Shown here: in pieces, positions 1-8,212 of the stretch
How the letters are laid out: every line of letters starts with the position of its first letter
How positions within the stretch are numbered: the stretch's first letter is position 1
Source: Lachnospiraceae bacterium
GTDB taxonomy: Bacteria > Bacillota > Clostridia > Lachnospirales > Lachnospiraceae
Assembly (NCBI GenBank): GCA_017536965.1
Contig: JAFWCK010000067.1
Location: 1-40,363, forward strand
Length of the DNA stretch: 40,363 nt
Direction: 5' to 3'
Notes under the pieces: model-generated
Database searches by the model: none
What the model was told of the DNA's origin: nothing
The model's input: only the letters and a program-made list of their open reading frames with translations
Made by a program: the position numbers and the translations under genes

Positions 1-693
1 CAGGTGAGGGACGTTGAGGGCATTCCGGAGGCTGTTTACCTGAAAAACAGTAATGATCTGACTGCTTTGAAAGCGTTTCGGGAAGGGCTGCTTTTCTTCC
101 AGGACAGCAGCGCTATGTATCCTGCAAGCTTACTGGAGAAATTTGCCCAGCGGGAAACAATACATCAGATCCTTGATGTTTGTGCAGCACCGGGCGGAAA
201 AGCACTGCATTTGGCAGAGAAGTATCCAAATGCTCAGATCCTGGCAAGAGATATCAGCGAAAGCAAGGTCGCACTGATTGAAGATAATGTGAAACGAATG
301 CGAACGTCCCAGGTAAGGACGCAGGTCTGGGATGCCACGGTATTGGATCAGAAAATGCTGCAGAATGCAGATATCGTCATAGCGGATCTGCCTTGCTCCG
401 GGCTGGGAGATATCGGCAGCAAACCGGAGATCCGATACCGTGTAACGGAAGATGATATCAGGACGCTCAGCGGCCAGCAAAGAGATATTCTGGAAACTGT
501 GCAGTCTTATGTGGCAGAGGAAGGGTTCCTTTCTTACAGTACCTGCACGATCACACGGGAAGAAAATGAGGAAAATGCGCAGTGGTTCTGCACACAGTTT
601 CCGTTTGAACTGCTGGCAGAAAGACGATTCCTTCCGGGAATCGATGACTGCGACGGAGCATATGTCGCTCTTTTTCGGAGAAAAAAAGCATGA
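1..693 (+). CDS. rsmB: 16S rRNA m5C methyltransferase RsmB, C-terminal part (5' end outside window)
   Basis: The reading frame is open from base 1, so this is the C-terminal catalytic part (about 230 residues) of a SAM-dependent RNA cytosine-5 methyltransferase. RsmB modifies C967 of 16S rRNA in E. coli. Visible motifs are the SAM loop DVCAAPGGK near residue 55, motif IV DLPCSGLGD near 128, which holds one conserved Cys, and motif VI YSTCT near 180, which holds the catalytic Cys. The two-Cys arrangement is typical of the NOL1/NOP2/Sun family. The N-terminal NusB-like domain of RsmB would lie upstream and is not seen, so another Nop2/Sun member cannot be fully excluded. The very common Firmicute order rsmB-rlmN-PP2C-kinase supports the call. 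The stop overlaps the rlmN start by 4 bases (ATGA), which implies translational coupling. Confidence 0.93.
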   Translation, partial: QVRDVEGIPEAVYLKNSNDLTALKAFREGLLFFQDSSAMYPASLLEKFAQRETIHQILDVCAAPGGKALHLAEKYPNAQILARDISESKVALIEDNVKRMRTSQVRTQVWDATVLDQKMLQNADIVIADLPCSGLGDIGSKPEIRYRVTEDDIRTLSGQQRDILETVQSYVAEEGFLSYSTCTITREENEENAQWFCTQFPFELLAERRFLPGIDDCDGAYVALFRRKKA

Positions 694-1724
694 ATTCACA
701 GAAAATTGACATAAAATCGCTACAATACGACGCATTGCAGGAATTGGTGAAGGATCTTGGACAGCCAAAGTACCGTGCTGGTCAGATCTTCTCCTGGCTG
801 CATGAAAAAGGCGTAAGGTCCTTTGAGGAAATGACAAACCTTCCGGAAAACCTGCGCAAAGAGCTCTCGGAAAAATGTGATATCGTGAATATCACAAAAA
901 AGAAGGTCCTGACCTCTTCTATAGACGGTACCAAAAAGTATCTGTTTGAATTACAGGATGGTCAATTGATCGAGAGCGTCATGATGCGGTATAAACATGG
1001 AAACAGTGTCTGCGTTTCTTCTCAGGTTGGCTGTGCTATGGGCTGTTCGTTTTGTGCATCCACTTTAAACGGCTGTGTGAGGGATCTTAGGGCATCCGAG
1101 ATCCTGGATCAGGTGTATGAGATCCAGAAAGATATCGGGGAAAGAGTCTCCAATATTGTGATCATGGGAATGGGAGAACCATTGATCAATTATGACCAAG
1201 TAGTGGGGTTTGTAAGGATCGTGAGTTCGGAAAATGCCTTGCATATAAGCCAGAGAAATATTACAATATCCACATGCGGGATTGTACCCGCTATAATAAA
1301 ATTGTCCAAAGAACAGCTAAAGGTGACCTTGGCTTTATCTCTGCATGCCCCGAATGACGACATCAGAAAGGCCATTATGCCAATAGCGAAGAAATATTCC
1401 ATGCAGGAGATCCTGGATGCGTGTGATTTCTATTTTCAGGAAACAGGCCGCCGGGTCACGTTTGAATACTGTCTGATCGACCAGGTGAACGATCGGCCTG
1501 AACATGCAAGAGAGCTTGCAAAACGTCTGAAAGGAAAAGGCGCGCATGTGAACCTGATCCCGGTCAATCCGACTCCGGAAAATCACTACCATGAGGCGAA
1601 AGAAAAGGAAATCCGCCTCTTTACTCAGATTTTGGAGGATAGTCAGATCACAGTCACCAGACGGCGGGAAATGGGCAGAGATATCAGCGGTGCCTGCGGG
1701 CAGCTGGTCAGGAGAAGCAGTTGA
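690..1724 (+). CDS. rlmN: Dual-specificity 23S rRNA/tRNA adenine-C2 methyltransferase RlmN
   Basis: This is a radical SAM enzyme that makes 2-methyladenosine at A2503 of 23S rRNA and A37 of some tRNAs. The 344 residues are the usual length. The cluster-binding CX3CX2C motif is CAMGCSFC at residues 115-122. The catalytic C-terminal Cys is in SGACGQL near residue 336. The motif GMGEPL near 169 is also typical. The paralogue Cfr is less likely because the locus is the housekeeping rsmB-rlmN-prpC-prkC order. The ATG overlaps the rsmB stop, and the gene's own stop overlaps the TTG start of the next gene, so it sits inside one tightly packed operon. Confidence 0.96.
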   Translation: MNSQKIDIKSLQYDALQELVKDLGQPKYRAGQIFSWLHEKGVRSFEEMTNLPENLRKELSEKCDIVNITKKKVLTSSIDGTKKYLFELQDGQLIESVMMRYKHGNSVCVSSQVGCAMGCSFCASTLNGCVRDLRASEILDQVYEIQKDIGERVSNIVIMGMGEPLINYDQVVGFVRIVSSENALHISQRNITISTCGIVPAIIKLSKEQLKVTLALSLHAPNDDIRKAIMPIAKKYSMQEILDACDFYFQETGRRVTFEYCLIDQVNDRPEHARELAKRLKGKGAHVNLIPVNPTPENHYHEAKEKEIRLFTQILEDSQITVTRRREMGRDISGACGQLVRRSS

Positions 1725-2440
1725 GATCATTTGGATTGACGGATATCGGATTATCCAGAAAATTTAATCAGGATTACTCGTTGGAATGTGATGAACCGAT
1801 CGGAAATCTGGACAACCTGTACGTTCTTTGTGACGGGTTGGGCGGTCATAACGCCGGGGAATTTGCTTCAGAAAATGCGGCAGAGATCTTTTTTGATATT
1901 TGTGAGTCTTCGGATTCCAGAATGCCTTTGTCGATCTTTCGGGAAAGTGTAAACAAGGTCAATGAACTGATCTATTACAAAGGCAGGGAACCGGAGTATC
2001 AGGGTATGGCAACCACGCTGGTTGCAGTGACCGTCCGTGATTCGACCGCTTATATCATTAATGTAGGGGATTCCAGAGCTTATATCATCGGAGATGAGAT
2101 CACACAGATCACATGGGATCACTCTTATGTGGGAGAACTGATCCGGGAAGGCAAGATCTCCCGTGACGAGGCAAGGTTTCACAGCAAAAACAATGTGATC
2201 ACAAGAGCGATCGGAGCAGAGCGGACAGTGGAACCGGACTATTTCCAGGTCACCATGGATTATGGGGAGACGCTGCTCTTGTGTTCTGATGGGTTATATA
2301 ACATGGTCAGTGAAATGGCCATCAAAAAAGTGGTGAATTCAGACCTTTCACTTAGAGCAAAAGCGGAGAAACTGATCCGCATGGCCAATGCAGCGGGAGG
2401 AAAAGATAATATAGCAGTTGTTCTGATTACAGAAGACTGA
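1721..2440 (+). CDS. prpC: PP2C-family Ser/Thr protein phosphatase (PrpC/Stp)
   Basis: This is a metal-dependent protein phosphatase of 239 residues, the usual size. It is expected to reverse phosphorylation by the kinase encoded next. Metal-binding motifs are visible in order: TDIGLSRKFNQD at the N-terminus, CDGLGGHNAGE near residue 38, GMATTL, VGDSRAY near 113, CSDGLYNM near 188, and GGKDNIAVV near the end. The start is TTG, overlapping the rlmN stop by 4 bases. An AGGAGA ribosome site lies six bases upstream and supports this start. The phosphatase-kinase pairing is the standard Firmicute arrangement for controlling cell-wall growth and dormancy exit, so function is inferred from both family and neighbour. 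Confidence 0.95.
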   Translation: MRSFGLTDIGLSRKFNQDYSLECDEPIGNLDNLYVLCDGLGGHNAGEFASENAAEIFFDICESSDSRMPLSIFRESVNKVNELIYYKGREPEYQGMATTLVAVTVRDSTAYIINVGDSRAYIIGDEITQITWDHSYVGELIREGKISRDEARFHSKNNVITRAIGAERTVEPDYFQVTMDYGETLLLCSDGLYNMVSEMAIKKVVNSDLSLRAKAEKLIRMANAAGGKDNIAVVLITED

Positions 2441-2463
2441 CCTTTTTGAAAGGCGGATAGTAC

Positions 2464-4491
2464 ATGATACGAGTTGGGATGTTTATTGAAGACAGGTACG
2501 AGATACTGGAAAAGATCGGTTCCGGCGGCATGAGCGATGTCTATAAAGCAAAATGCCATAAATTGAACCGTTTCGTAGCAATTAAGTTTTTAAAACCGGA
2601 ATTTTGTGAGGACAAAAACTTCGTTGCTAAATTTCAGATCGAAGCACAGTCGGCAGCAGCTCTTCTGCATCCGAATGTAGTGAGCGTTTATGATGTTAAT
2701 GAATATGAAGGCGTTTATTATATCGTCATGGAATATGTGGATGGTATTACGCTGAAACAGTATATCGACCGCAACGGACGTCTTCCTATCAAGGAAGCAA
2801 CCAGCATTGCCATCCAGATCGGACAGGGCATCGAGGCAGCTCACAATGCAAATATCATCCATCGGGATATTAAACCACAAAATGTCCTGATCTCCCGTGA
2901 AGGAAAGATCAAAGTTACGGATTTTGGTATTGCAAGAACAACAACGGCAAATACGATCAGCCAGGATATTCTTGGATCCGTTCATTACATTTCGCCGGAG
3001 CAGGCCAGAGGCGGCCAGGTAGATGAACGGAGCGATATTTATTCTTTCGGTATCGTTTATTATGAAATGGTGACAGGAGCGCTTCCATTTGATGGCGATT
3101 CCACGGTATCGATCGCTTTGAAGCATATTCAGGAGACCGTTCCGCCTGTCAGTGAACTGATCAATAACGCACCAACCAGCATTGTCCGTATTATTGAGAA
3201 ATGTACACAGAAAAAACCGGAAAGAAGATATCAGAAAATGTCGTCTCTTCTGGCTGACTTAAAAACTGCGCTGATCTCTCCAAATGAAGATTTTGTAGTT
3301 CTGGAGCCTGAAGCAACAGAAAACGCAACGATCATGATGAGTGCAAGAGACGCACAAAGGCTCAGGGAAGAAGGCGCACAGGCCAATCAAAGGCGTATCG
3401 TCCGCCAGCAAAGTGCAGATGAGTATGAAACCTTTAATGAGTTCGATGATGCTTATGATGACGATGATTATGATGAGTACGACGCATATGAGGATGAATA
3501 CGATGACTATGATGAGTACGACGACTATGATGATGACGCCTACGAAGAGTACGATGACTACGATGATGACGATGATTTCATCGATTATGAAGACTATGAC
3601 AAGAAAAAACCTGGAAAGAAGGAAAAAGACCCTGCCAGAAAGAAAATGGACAAGATCATTCTGATCTGTGGTATAGCAGTCGGAATCATCATCCTGGTCG
3701 TTTTGGGCGTGGTTGGAGCAAAAGCCTTGAAGGGCGGCTGCGGTGGCAGCGGAAAACGTCAGCAGTCTGAACTGATCGAAATGATCAATGTGAAGGACAT
3801 GAATTTTGTGGATGCAAAGGCTAAGCTGGAAGATCTTGGCTTTACCAACGTGGAAGCAGAATATGTGACAAGTGAGACCGTAGAAAAAGGAAAAGTTGTT
3901 AAACAGAATGAAGCAGAAGGAAGCCGTATTGCGGCTGACACAAAAATAGTTCTGCAGGTCAGCTCCGGAAAAGAAGTCCTTGCTCTTGATAATTATGTAG
4001 GCAAGACGCAAACAGAGGCACAGTCTGCACTGAAAGAACTGGGTATTCAGTCTAAGATCACCACCCGATATAGTGATCAGGTGGAGACCGGTAAAGTCAT
4101 TGAGACCAATCCTGCAGCCGGATCTCAGATTTCTAAAGATACGGTGGTGGAGCTGATCGTAAGCCGTGGACCGGAAGTTAAGAACGCAACTGTCCCGAAC
4201 CTGATCGGAAGTACAGAAGCAGAAGCCAAATCTGCTTTGCAGGACTTGAAACTGAATGCGCAGGTAGAATACCGTGAGACCAGCAGTGCGGCTGATTACG
4301 GCAGAGTTGTACAGCAAAGTCATGCAGCCGGGTCTACGGTAGCGGAAGATACCACGATCACCATTGTGATCGGTGTTGAGCCGCAGACAGAACCGCCGAC
4401 AGAACCTCCGACAGAGCCGCAGACAGAACCGCCGACAGAACCAGGCGGAGACGAACCGGGCGGAGATGAGCCGGGTGGAGAAGAACCATAA
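2464..4491 (+). CDS. prkC: Membrane Ser/Thr protein kinase with three PASTA domains (PrkC/PknB/Stk)
   Basis: Residues 10-270 form a Hanks-type kinase domain: glycine loop GSGGMSDV at 19, VAIK lysine at 41, HRDIKPQN with catalytic Asp135, and DFG at 153-155. One membrane helix at about 397-419 separates the cytoplasmic kinase from three extracellular PASTA repeats (about 435-640), which in this family sense muropeptides or lipid II. Two features are unusual. Residues about 319-375 form a juxtamembrane tract made almost only of Asp, Glu and Tyr. The C-terminus (about 640-675) is a low-complexity tail of Glu-Pro-Pro-Thr and Gly-Gly-Asp-Glu-Pro repeats, which may lie in or pass through the wall. 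Start is ATG after an AAGGCGG-like site, 23 bases behind prpC, so the pair is co-transcribed. Long antisense open frames here are a side effect of the acidic tract. Confidence 0.96.
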   Translation: MIRVGMFIEDRYEILEKIGSGGMSDVYKAKCHKLNRFVAIKFLKPEFCEDKNFVAKFQIEAQSAAALLHPNVVSVYDVNEYEGVYYIVMEYVDGITLKQYIDRNGRLPIKEATSIAIQIGQGIEAAHNANIIHRDIKPQNVLISREGKIKVTDFGIARTTTANTISQDILGSVHYISPEQARGGQVDERSDIYSFGIVYYEMVTGALPFDGDSTVSIALKHIQETVPPVSELINNAPTSIVRIIEKCTQKKPERRYQKMSSLLADLKTALISPNEDFVVLEPEATENATIMMSARDAQRLREEGAQANQRRIVRQQSADEYETFNEFDDAYDDDDYDEYDAYEDEYDDYDEYDDYDDDAYEEYDDYDDDDDFIDYEDYDKKKPGKKEKDPARKKMDKIILICGIAVGIIILVVLGVVGAKALKGGCGGSGKRQQSELIEMINVKDMNFVDAKAKLEDLGFTNVEAEYVTSETVEKGKVVKQNEAEGSRIAADTKIVLQVSSGKEVLALDNYVGKTQTEAQSALKELGIQSKITTRYSDQVETGKVIETNPAAGSQISKDTVVELIVSRGPEVKNATVPNLIGSTEAEAKSALQDLKLNAQVEYRETSSAADYGRVVQQSHAAGSTVAEDTTITIVIGVEPQTEPPTEPPTEPQTEPPTEPGGDEPGGDEPGGEEP

Positions 4492-4525
4492 AAAGGGAAA
4501 TCCTATTTTAAATAGCAGGTGAGAT

Positions 4526-5419
4526 ATGTACGGAAAAATAGTGAAAGCAGTATCAGGGTTCTATTATGTCAGAATGGAAAACTACACCCTGATCGAATGT
4601 AAAGCAAAAGGATCGTTCAAACATAATGATGTCACCCCACTGGTTGGTGATGATGTTCAGTTTGAAGTGACTGACGGGCCAAACAGGAAAGGCCTGATCG
4701 TGGATATTTATCCGCGTTTTAACGAACTGAAAAGACCGCCGGTCGCAAACGTTGATCAGGCGATGGTCGTCTTTGCAGTGCGGAATCCTAACCCGAATCT
4801 CAGCATTTTGGACCGGTTCCTTTGCCTTATGAAAAAACAGGGAATTGAAACGATCATCGTATTTAATAAAAAAGACCTTGCAGGGAGAACGGACATAAAG
4901 GATCTGAAAAAGATTTATAAAAATGCCGGATGCAAGCTGTATTTTACGGCTGCGACGGAAAATGGCAAAGGAATGTTTTTCCTGAACCGGCAGCTCCAGA
5001 AAAAGATCACCGTCATGGCGGGCCCATCCGGCGTTGGAAAATCCACGATCTTAAACGTGTTATCCAATAATAATGAAGAGATCGTTCAGACCGGGTCGAT
5101 CAGTGAAAAACTGGGCAGAGGCAAGCATACGACACGTCATAACGAAATCTACTGGGTACAGAAAAAGATTCAGATCATAGACACTCCGGGATTCACTTCC
5201 TTACTGGTCAATTCGGATGATTATACCAGAGAGGAACTGCAGGATGCCTTTCCTGAGTTCGCTCCATTTAAAGAGCAGTGCAAGTTCAAAAACTGCTCTC
5301 ACATTAAGGAAAAAGACTGCGCTGTAAAGAAAGCAGTGGATGAGGACAAGATTCCTGTCTCCCGTTACAACAGCTATAAGTCCATTTATCAGGAACTGAA
5401 ATCACAGGAAAAATATTAA
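4526..5419 (+). CDS. rsgA: Ribosome small subunit-dependent GTPase A (RsgA/YloQ)
   Basis: This circularly permuted GTPase acts late in 30S subunit maturation. An N-terminal OB-fold (about 1-70) precedes the G domain. The G motifs appear in permuted order: NKKD (G4) near residue 114, then the P-loop GPSGVGKST near 166, then DTPGF (G3) near 217. A C-terminal Cys/His zinc-binding segment (CKFKNCSHIKEKDC) follows near 252. The 297-residue length is normal. An AGGTGAG ribosome site sits just before the ATG. It follows prkC by 34 bases in the usual Firmicute order. Confidence 0.96.
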   Translation: MYGKIVKAVSGFYYVRMENYTLIECKAKGSFKHNDVTPLVGDDVQFEVTDGPNRKGLIVDIYPRFNELKRPPVANVDQAMVVFAVRNPNPNLSILDRFLCLMKKQGIETIIVFNKKDLAGRTDIKDLKKIYKNAGCKLYFTAATENGKGMFFLNRQLQKKITVMAGPSGVGKSTILNVLSNNNEEIVQTGSISEKLGRGKHTTRHNEIYWVQKKIQIIDTPGFTSLLVNSDDYTREELQDAFPEFAPFKEQCKFKNCSHIKEKDCAVKKAVDEDKIPVSRYNSYKSIYQELKSQEKY

Positions 5420-5425
5420 GAAAGA

Positions 5426-5452
5426 AAACGCGTGCAATTAGTGCATGCGTTT
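5426..5452 (+). other. Intercistronic hairpin between rsgA and rpe
   Basis: An 11-base inverted repeat, AAACGCGTGCA and TGCATGCGTTT, is separated by a 5-base loop; one pair is G-U. No run of T follows (TTTCCTTTAAA), so it is a poor intrinsic terminator. It more likely stabilises or attenuates the transcript between rsgA and rpe. The sequence is certain; the role is inferred. Confidence 0.4.
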
Positions 5453-5469
5453 CCTTTAAAGGGGAAAAT

Positions 5470-6126
5470 ATGAATATATTAGCACCATCCATTCTCGCTG
5501 CAGATTTTAAGCAGTTGGGAAGGCAGTTAGAAGAAATCCGGGAAAACGGAGCAGAGTATGTACATATCGATGTGATGGACGGCAAATTTGTTCCGAGCAT
5601 TTCTTTTGGAATGCCGGTGATCAAATCCATCCGCCCGGCAACAGACAAAGTTTTTGATGTGCATCTGATGATCGAAGAGCCGATCCGCTATCTGAAGGAG
5701 TTTAAGGAAAGCGGAGCCGATATCATTACGGTTCATTATGAGGCTTGCGGGGATGTTGCAGCAACCCTTCAGGGAATCCGCGATCTTGGACTGAAAAGCG
5801 GGCTTTCCATTAAACCGAAAACGGAAGTGGATGTAGTGAAAGAATTCCTTCCGCTTTGTGATATGATCCTGCTGATGAGTGTGGAACCGGGCTTTGGAGG
5901 ACAGAAATTTATTGATGGCTCCCTGGAACGTGCCGGGGAACTGAGAAAAATCATTAATGCATCCGGACTTCCGATCAATCTGGAAATTGATGGAGGGATC
6001 ACACTGGGTAATGTTGCCGATGTATTGGATGCAGGCGTGAATGTCATTGTTGCAGGAAGTGCCGTATTCAAGGATCCTGCAGAAAACACAAAACAGTTTA
6101 TGGAGATACTAAATGGGCGAAATTAA
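5470..6126 (+). CDS. rpe: Ribulose-phosphate 3-epimerase
   Basis: The enzyme interconverts ribulose 5-phosphate and xylulose 5-phosphate in the pentose phosphate pathway. It is a 218-residue TIM barrel of standard length. Motifs with metal and phosphate ligands are visible: IDVMDGKFVPSIS near residue 34, DVHLMIEEP near 66, MSVEPGFGGQKF near 138, EIDGGI near 174 and the phosphate loop VAGSAVF near 196. The ATG follows an AAAGGGG site. The 3' end overlaps the next gene by 14 bases, which indicates coupled translation with the phosphofructokinase. Confidence 0.96.
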   Translation: MNILAPSILAADFKQLGRQLEEIRENGAEYVHIDVMDGKFVPSISFGMPVIKSIRPATDKVFDVHLMIEEPIRYLKEFKESGADIITVHYEACGDVAATLQGIRDLGLKSGLSIKPKTEVDVVKEFLPLCDMILLMSVEPGFGGQKFIDGSLERAGELRKIINASGLPINLEIDGGITLGNVADVLDAGVNVIVAGSAVFKDPAENTKQFMEILNGRN

Positions 6127-7081
6127 AAAGATTGCCGTTTTAACGAGCGGCGGAGATGCACCTGGCATGAATGCGGCTATCCGCAGTGTCGTGCGTGCCG
6201 GTATCAAAGAAGGATACGAAGTATATGGTGTGCAGAGAGGCTATCACGGGCTTTTACGCGGGGAACTGGAGCAGATGAATACCCGTGATGTTTCCGAGAT
6301 CCTGCAAAGAGGCGGGACGATGCTTCATACAGCCCGTTCTAAGGAATTCACAGAAGAGGCAGGACAACAGAAGGCAAAAGAGATCCTGGAAGTATTCGGC
6401 ATCGATGCGCTGATCGTGATTGGCGGTGATGGATCTTTCCGCGGAGCAAGAGATCTGAGCAAGCTTGGAGTCCCGGTCATAGGGATACCGGCTACGATCG
6501 ATAATGATGTGGCTTGCAGTGATTTCAGCATTGGATTTGATACCGCTGTTAATACTGGCCTTGCAGCAATTGACCGTATTCGGGAGACAGCATCTTCTCA
6601 TGAGAGATGTTCTGTGATCGAAGTGATGGGAAGAAATGCAGGTTTTATCGCAATGGAAGTAGGGATCGGCTGTGGAGCAGAATGCGTCCTGATCCCGGAA
6701 GTTGCATTTGATTTAGAAAAAGATGTCTGCCAGCAGCTTTTAAAAGGCAGGAATATGGGGAAACATCACTTTATCGTAGTTCTTGCAGAAGGCGCCGGAA
6801 GCGCCGTGGAAATGGCAAAAACGATAGAAGAGATTACAGAAATTGAAACCCGCGCTACGGTTCTCGGATATGTACAAAGAGGAGGAAGCCCATCTGCCTT
6901 TGATCGTATGATTGCCTCTCTAATGGGGATCCGAGCCGTGGAATGTATAGCGCAGGGAAGATTTAACCGTGTGGTCATAGACCGGGAAGGAAGGATCCAG
7001 GATATAGATCTGGAGGAAGGGCTGTCTATGAAAAAAACCATTTATCCGGGCAGCCTTGGAGCAGTTGACACACTATTCTGA
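6113..7081 (+). CDS. pfkA: 6-phosphofructokinase (PfkA family, predicted ATP-dependent)
   Basis: The enzyme phosphorylates fructose 6-phosphate, the committed step of glycolysis. The 322 residues match short bacterial PfkA. Motifs: [14 protein letters not shown] near 10 (phosphoryl donor), GGDGSFRGA near 102, PATIDND with catalytic Asp near 124, EVMGRNAGF near 166, and [13 protein letters not shown] near 247 (sugar phosphate). Gly rather than Asp in GGDGS argues for ATP over pyrophosphate. The position that is Gly in ATP enzymes and Lys in pyrophosphate enzymes is Ala here. The start lies within the last 14 bases of rpe with a GGAG site in the rpe coding sequence. This places a glycolytic gene directly behind a pentose-phosphate gene. 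Confidence 0.94.
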   Translation: MGEIKKIAVLTSGGDAPGMNAAIRSVVRAGIKEGYEVYGVQRGYHGLLRGELEQMNTRDVSEILQRGGTMLHTARSKEFTEEAGQQKAKEILEVFGIDALIVIGGDGSFRGARDLSKLGVPVIGIPATIDNDVACSDFSIGFDTAVNTGLAAIDRIRETASSHERCSVIEVMGRNAGFIAMEVGIGCGAECVLIPEVAFDLEKDVCQQLLKGRNMGKHHFIVVLAEGAGSAVEMAKTIEEITEIETRATVLGYVQRGGSPSAFDRMIASLMGIRAVECIAQGRFNRVVIDREGRIQDIDLEEGLSMKKTIYPGSLGAVDTLF

Positions 7082-7088
7082 TACAAAT

Positions 7089-8114
7089 ATGAATTTACAC
7101 GACTTTTATTATGATTTACCGAAGGAACTGATCGCGCAGGATCCGCTGACAGATCGCGCATCCTCCCGTTTGTTAGTGATGGACAGAAAGAGCGGGGAGT
7201 TCTCGCACGATGTCTTTCGAAATATTACGCATTACCTGAAAAAAGGAGATTGTCTGGTCCTGAACGATACCAAAGTGATTCCGGCCAGATTATTTGGTAC
7301 ACGCTGTGATACAAACGCCTTGATAGAGATCCTTCTTCTGACACGGAAAAGTGATACGGATTGGGAATGCTTAGTTAAACCGGGAAAGAAAGCACGCACA
7401 GGGTGCAGACTTTCTTTTGGGAACGGAGAACTGTTCGGGACGATTATTGATGTTTTAGAAGACGGAAACAGGATCATCCATTTTGAATTTGACGGTATTT
7501 TTGAAGAGATCCTGGATCGTTTGGGACAGATGCCGCTTCCTCCATATATCACGCATACGCTGCAAGACAAAGACCGTTACCAGACTGTTTATGCGGTTCA
7601 TACCGGCAGTGCAGCAGCACCAACAGCGGGCCTGCATTTTACAAAAGAACTGCTGCAGGAAATAGAAGAGAAGGGCATTAAGATCGCTAAGGTGACTCTT
7701 CATGTCGGGCTGGGTACGTTCCGTCCGGTAAAAGAAGAAAATATCCTGGATCACCATATGCACTCGGAATACTATACAGTTACAGAGGAAACCGCACAGC
7801 TGATCAATCAGACCCGCGCAGAGGGCGGGCGAATCATCTGTGTTGGAACCACTTCTACCAGAACTCTGGAGTCAGTCGCAGCAGAAGACGGTACAATGAA
7901 GGCTGCATCCGGCTGGACTGATATATTCATTTATCCTGGCTACCGCTTTAAAGTTACGGATGGCCTGATCACTAATTTCCACCTGCCGGAGTCTACACTG
8001 GTCATGCTGGTCAGTGCCTTTTCTACAAGGGAGAATATCCTACGTGCTTATCAGGCCGCTATTGATGAAAAATACCGTTTTTTCAGCTTTGGCGACGCAA
8101 TGTTTATAATCTGA
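7089..8114 (+). CDS. queA: S-adenosylmethionine:tRNA ribosyltransferase-isomerase QueA
   Basis: QueA moves the ribosyl group of SAM onto preQ1-modified tRNA to form epoxyqueuosine. I start it at the ATG giving [11 protein letters not shown], which matches the family N-terminus; an upstream in-frame TTG at 7056 would add 11 residues overlapping pfkA. The 341-residue length is typical. Conserved segments are [23 protein letters not shown] near 66, [15 protein letters not shown] near 178, [10 protein letters not shown] near 207 and [11 protein letters not shown] near 250. It starts 7 bases after pfkA without a strong ribosome site, so it probably depends on coupling. No queA partner such as tgt is in the window. 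Confidence 0.95.
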   Translation: MNLHDFYYDLPKELIAQDPLTDRASSRLLVMDRKSGEFSHDVFRNITHYLKKGDCLVLNDTKVIPARLFGTRCDTNALIEILLLTRKSDTDWECLVKPGKKARTGCRLSFGNGELFGTIIDVLEDGNRIIHFEFDGIFEEILDRLGQMPLPPYITHTLQDKDRYQTVYAVHTGSAAAPTAGLHFTKELLQEIEEKGIKIAKVTLHVGLGTFRPVKEENILDHHMHSEYYTVTEETAQLINQTRAEGGRIICVGTTSTRTLESVAAEDGTMKAASGWTDIFIYPGYRFKVTDGLITNFHLPESTLVMLVSAFSTRENILRAYQAAIDEKYRFFSFGDAMFII

Positions 8115-8133
8115 AAAACCCCTTTATGTTTTC

Positions 8134-8162
8134 TTGTGCAATAAGAATGATAGTGGTACAAT
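8134..8162 (+). promoter_or_regulatory. Predicted vegetative promoter upstream of the HerA-like gene
   Basis: A -10 box TACAAT (8157-8162) has an extended TGG just before it. A weak -35 TTGTGC lies at 8134-8139, with a 17-base spacer. It is in the 98-base gap after queA and gives a leader of about 40 bases to a strong AGGAGG site at 8213. It suggests that a new transcription unit starts here. Confidence 0.5.
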
Positions 8163-8212
8163 TTACATTAGTTTTTTGTGCCCTTTTATAAGAGAGAAAA
8201 GGAGGAAAGATT

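Noticed and set aside
130-837. A 235-residue minus-strand open frame opposite rsmB/rlmN
   Set aside because: Both plus-strand genes carry full family motifs here; the opposite frame is a shadow.
3259-4323. A 354-residue minus-strand open frame opposite the kinase gene
   Set aside because: It is rich in Ile/Val because it mirrors the Asp/Tyr codons of the acidic tract. The plus-strand kinase is certain.
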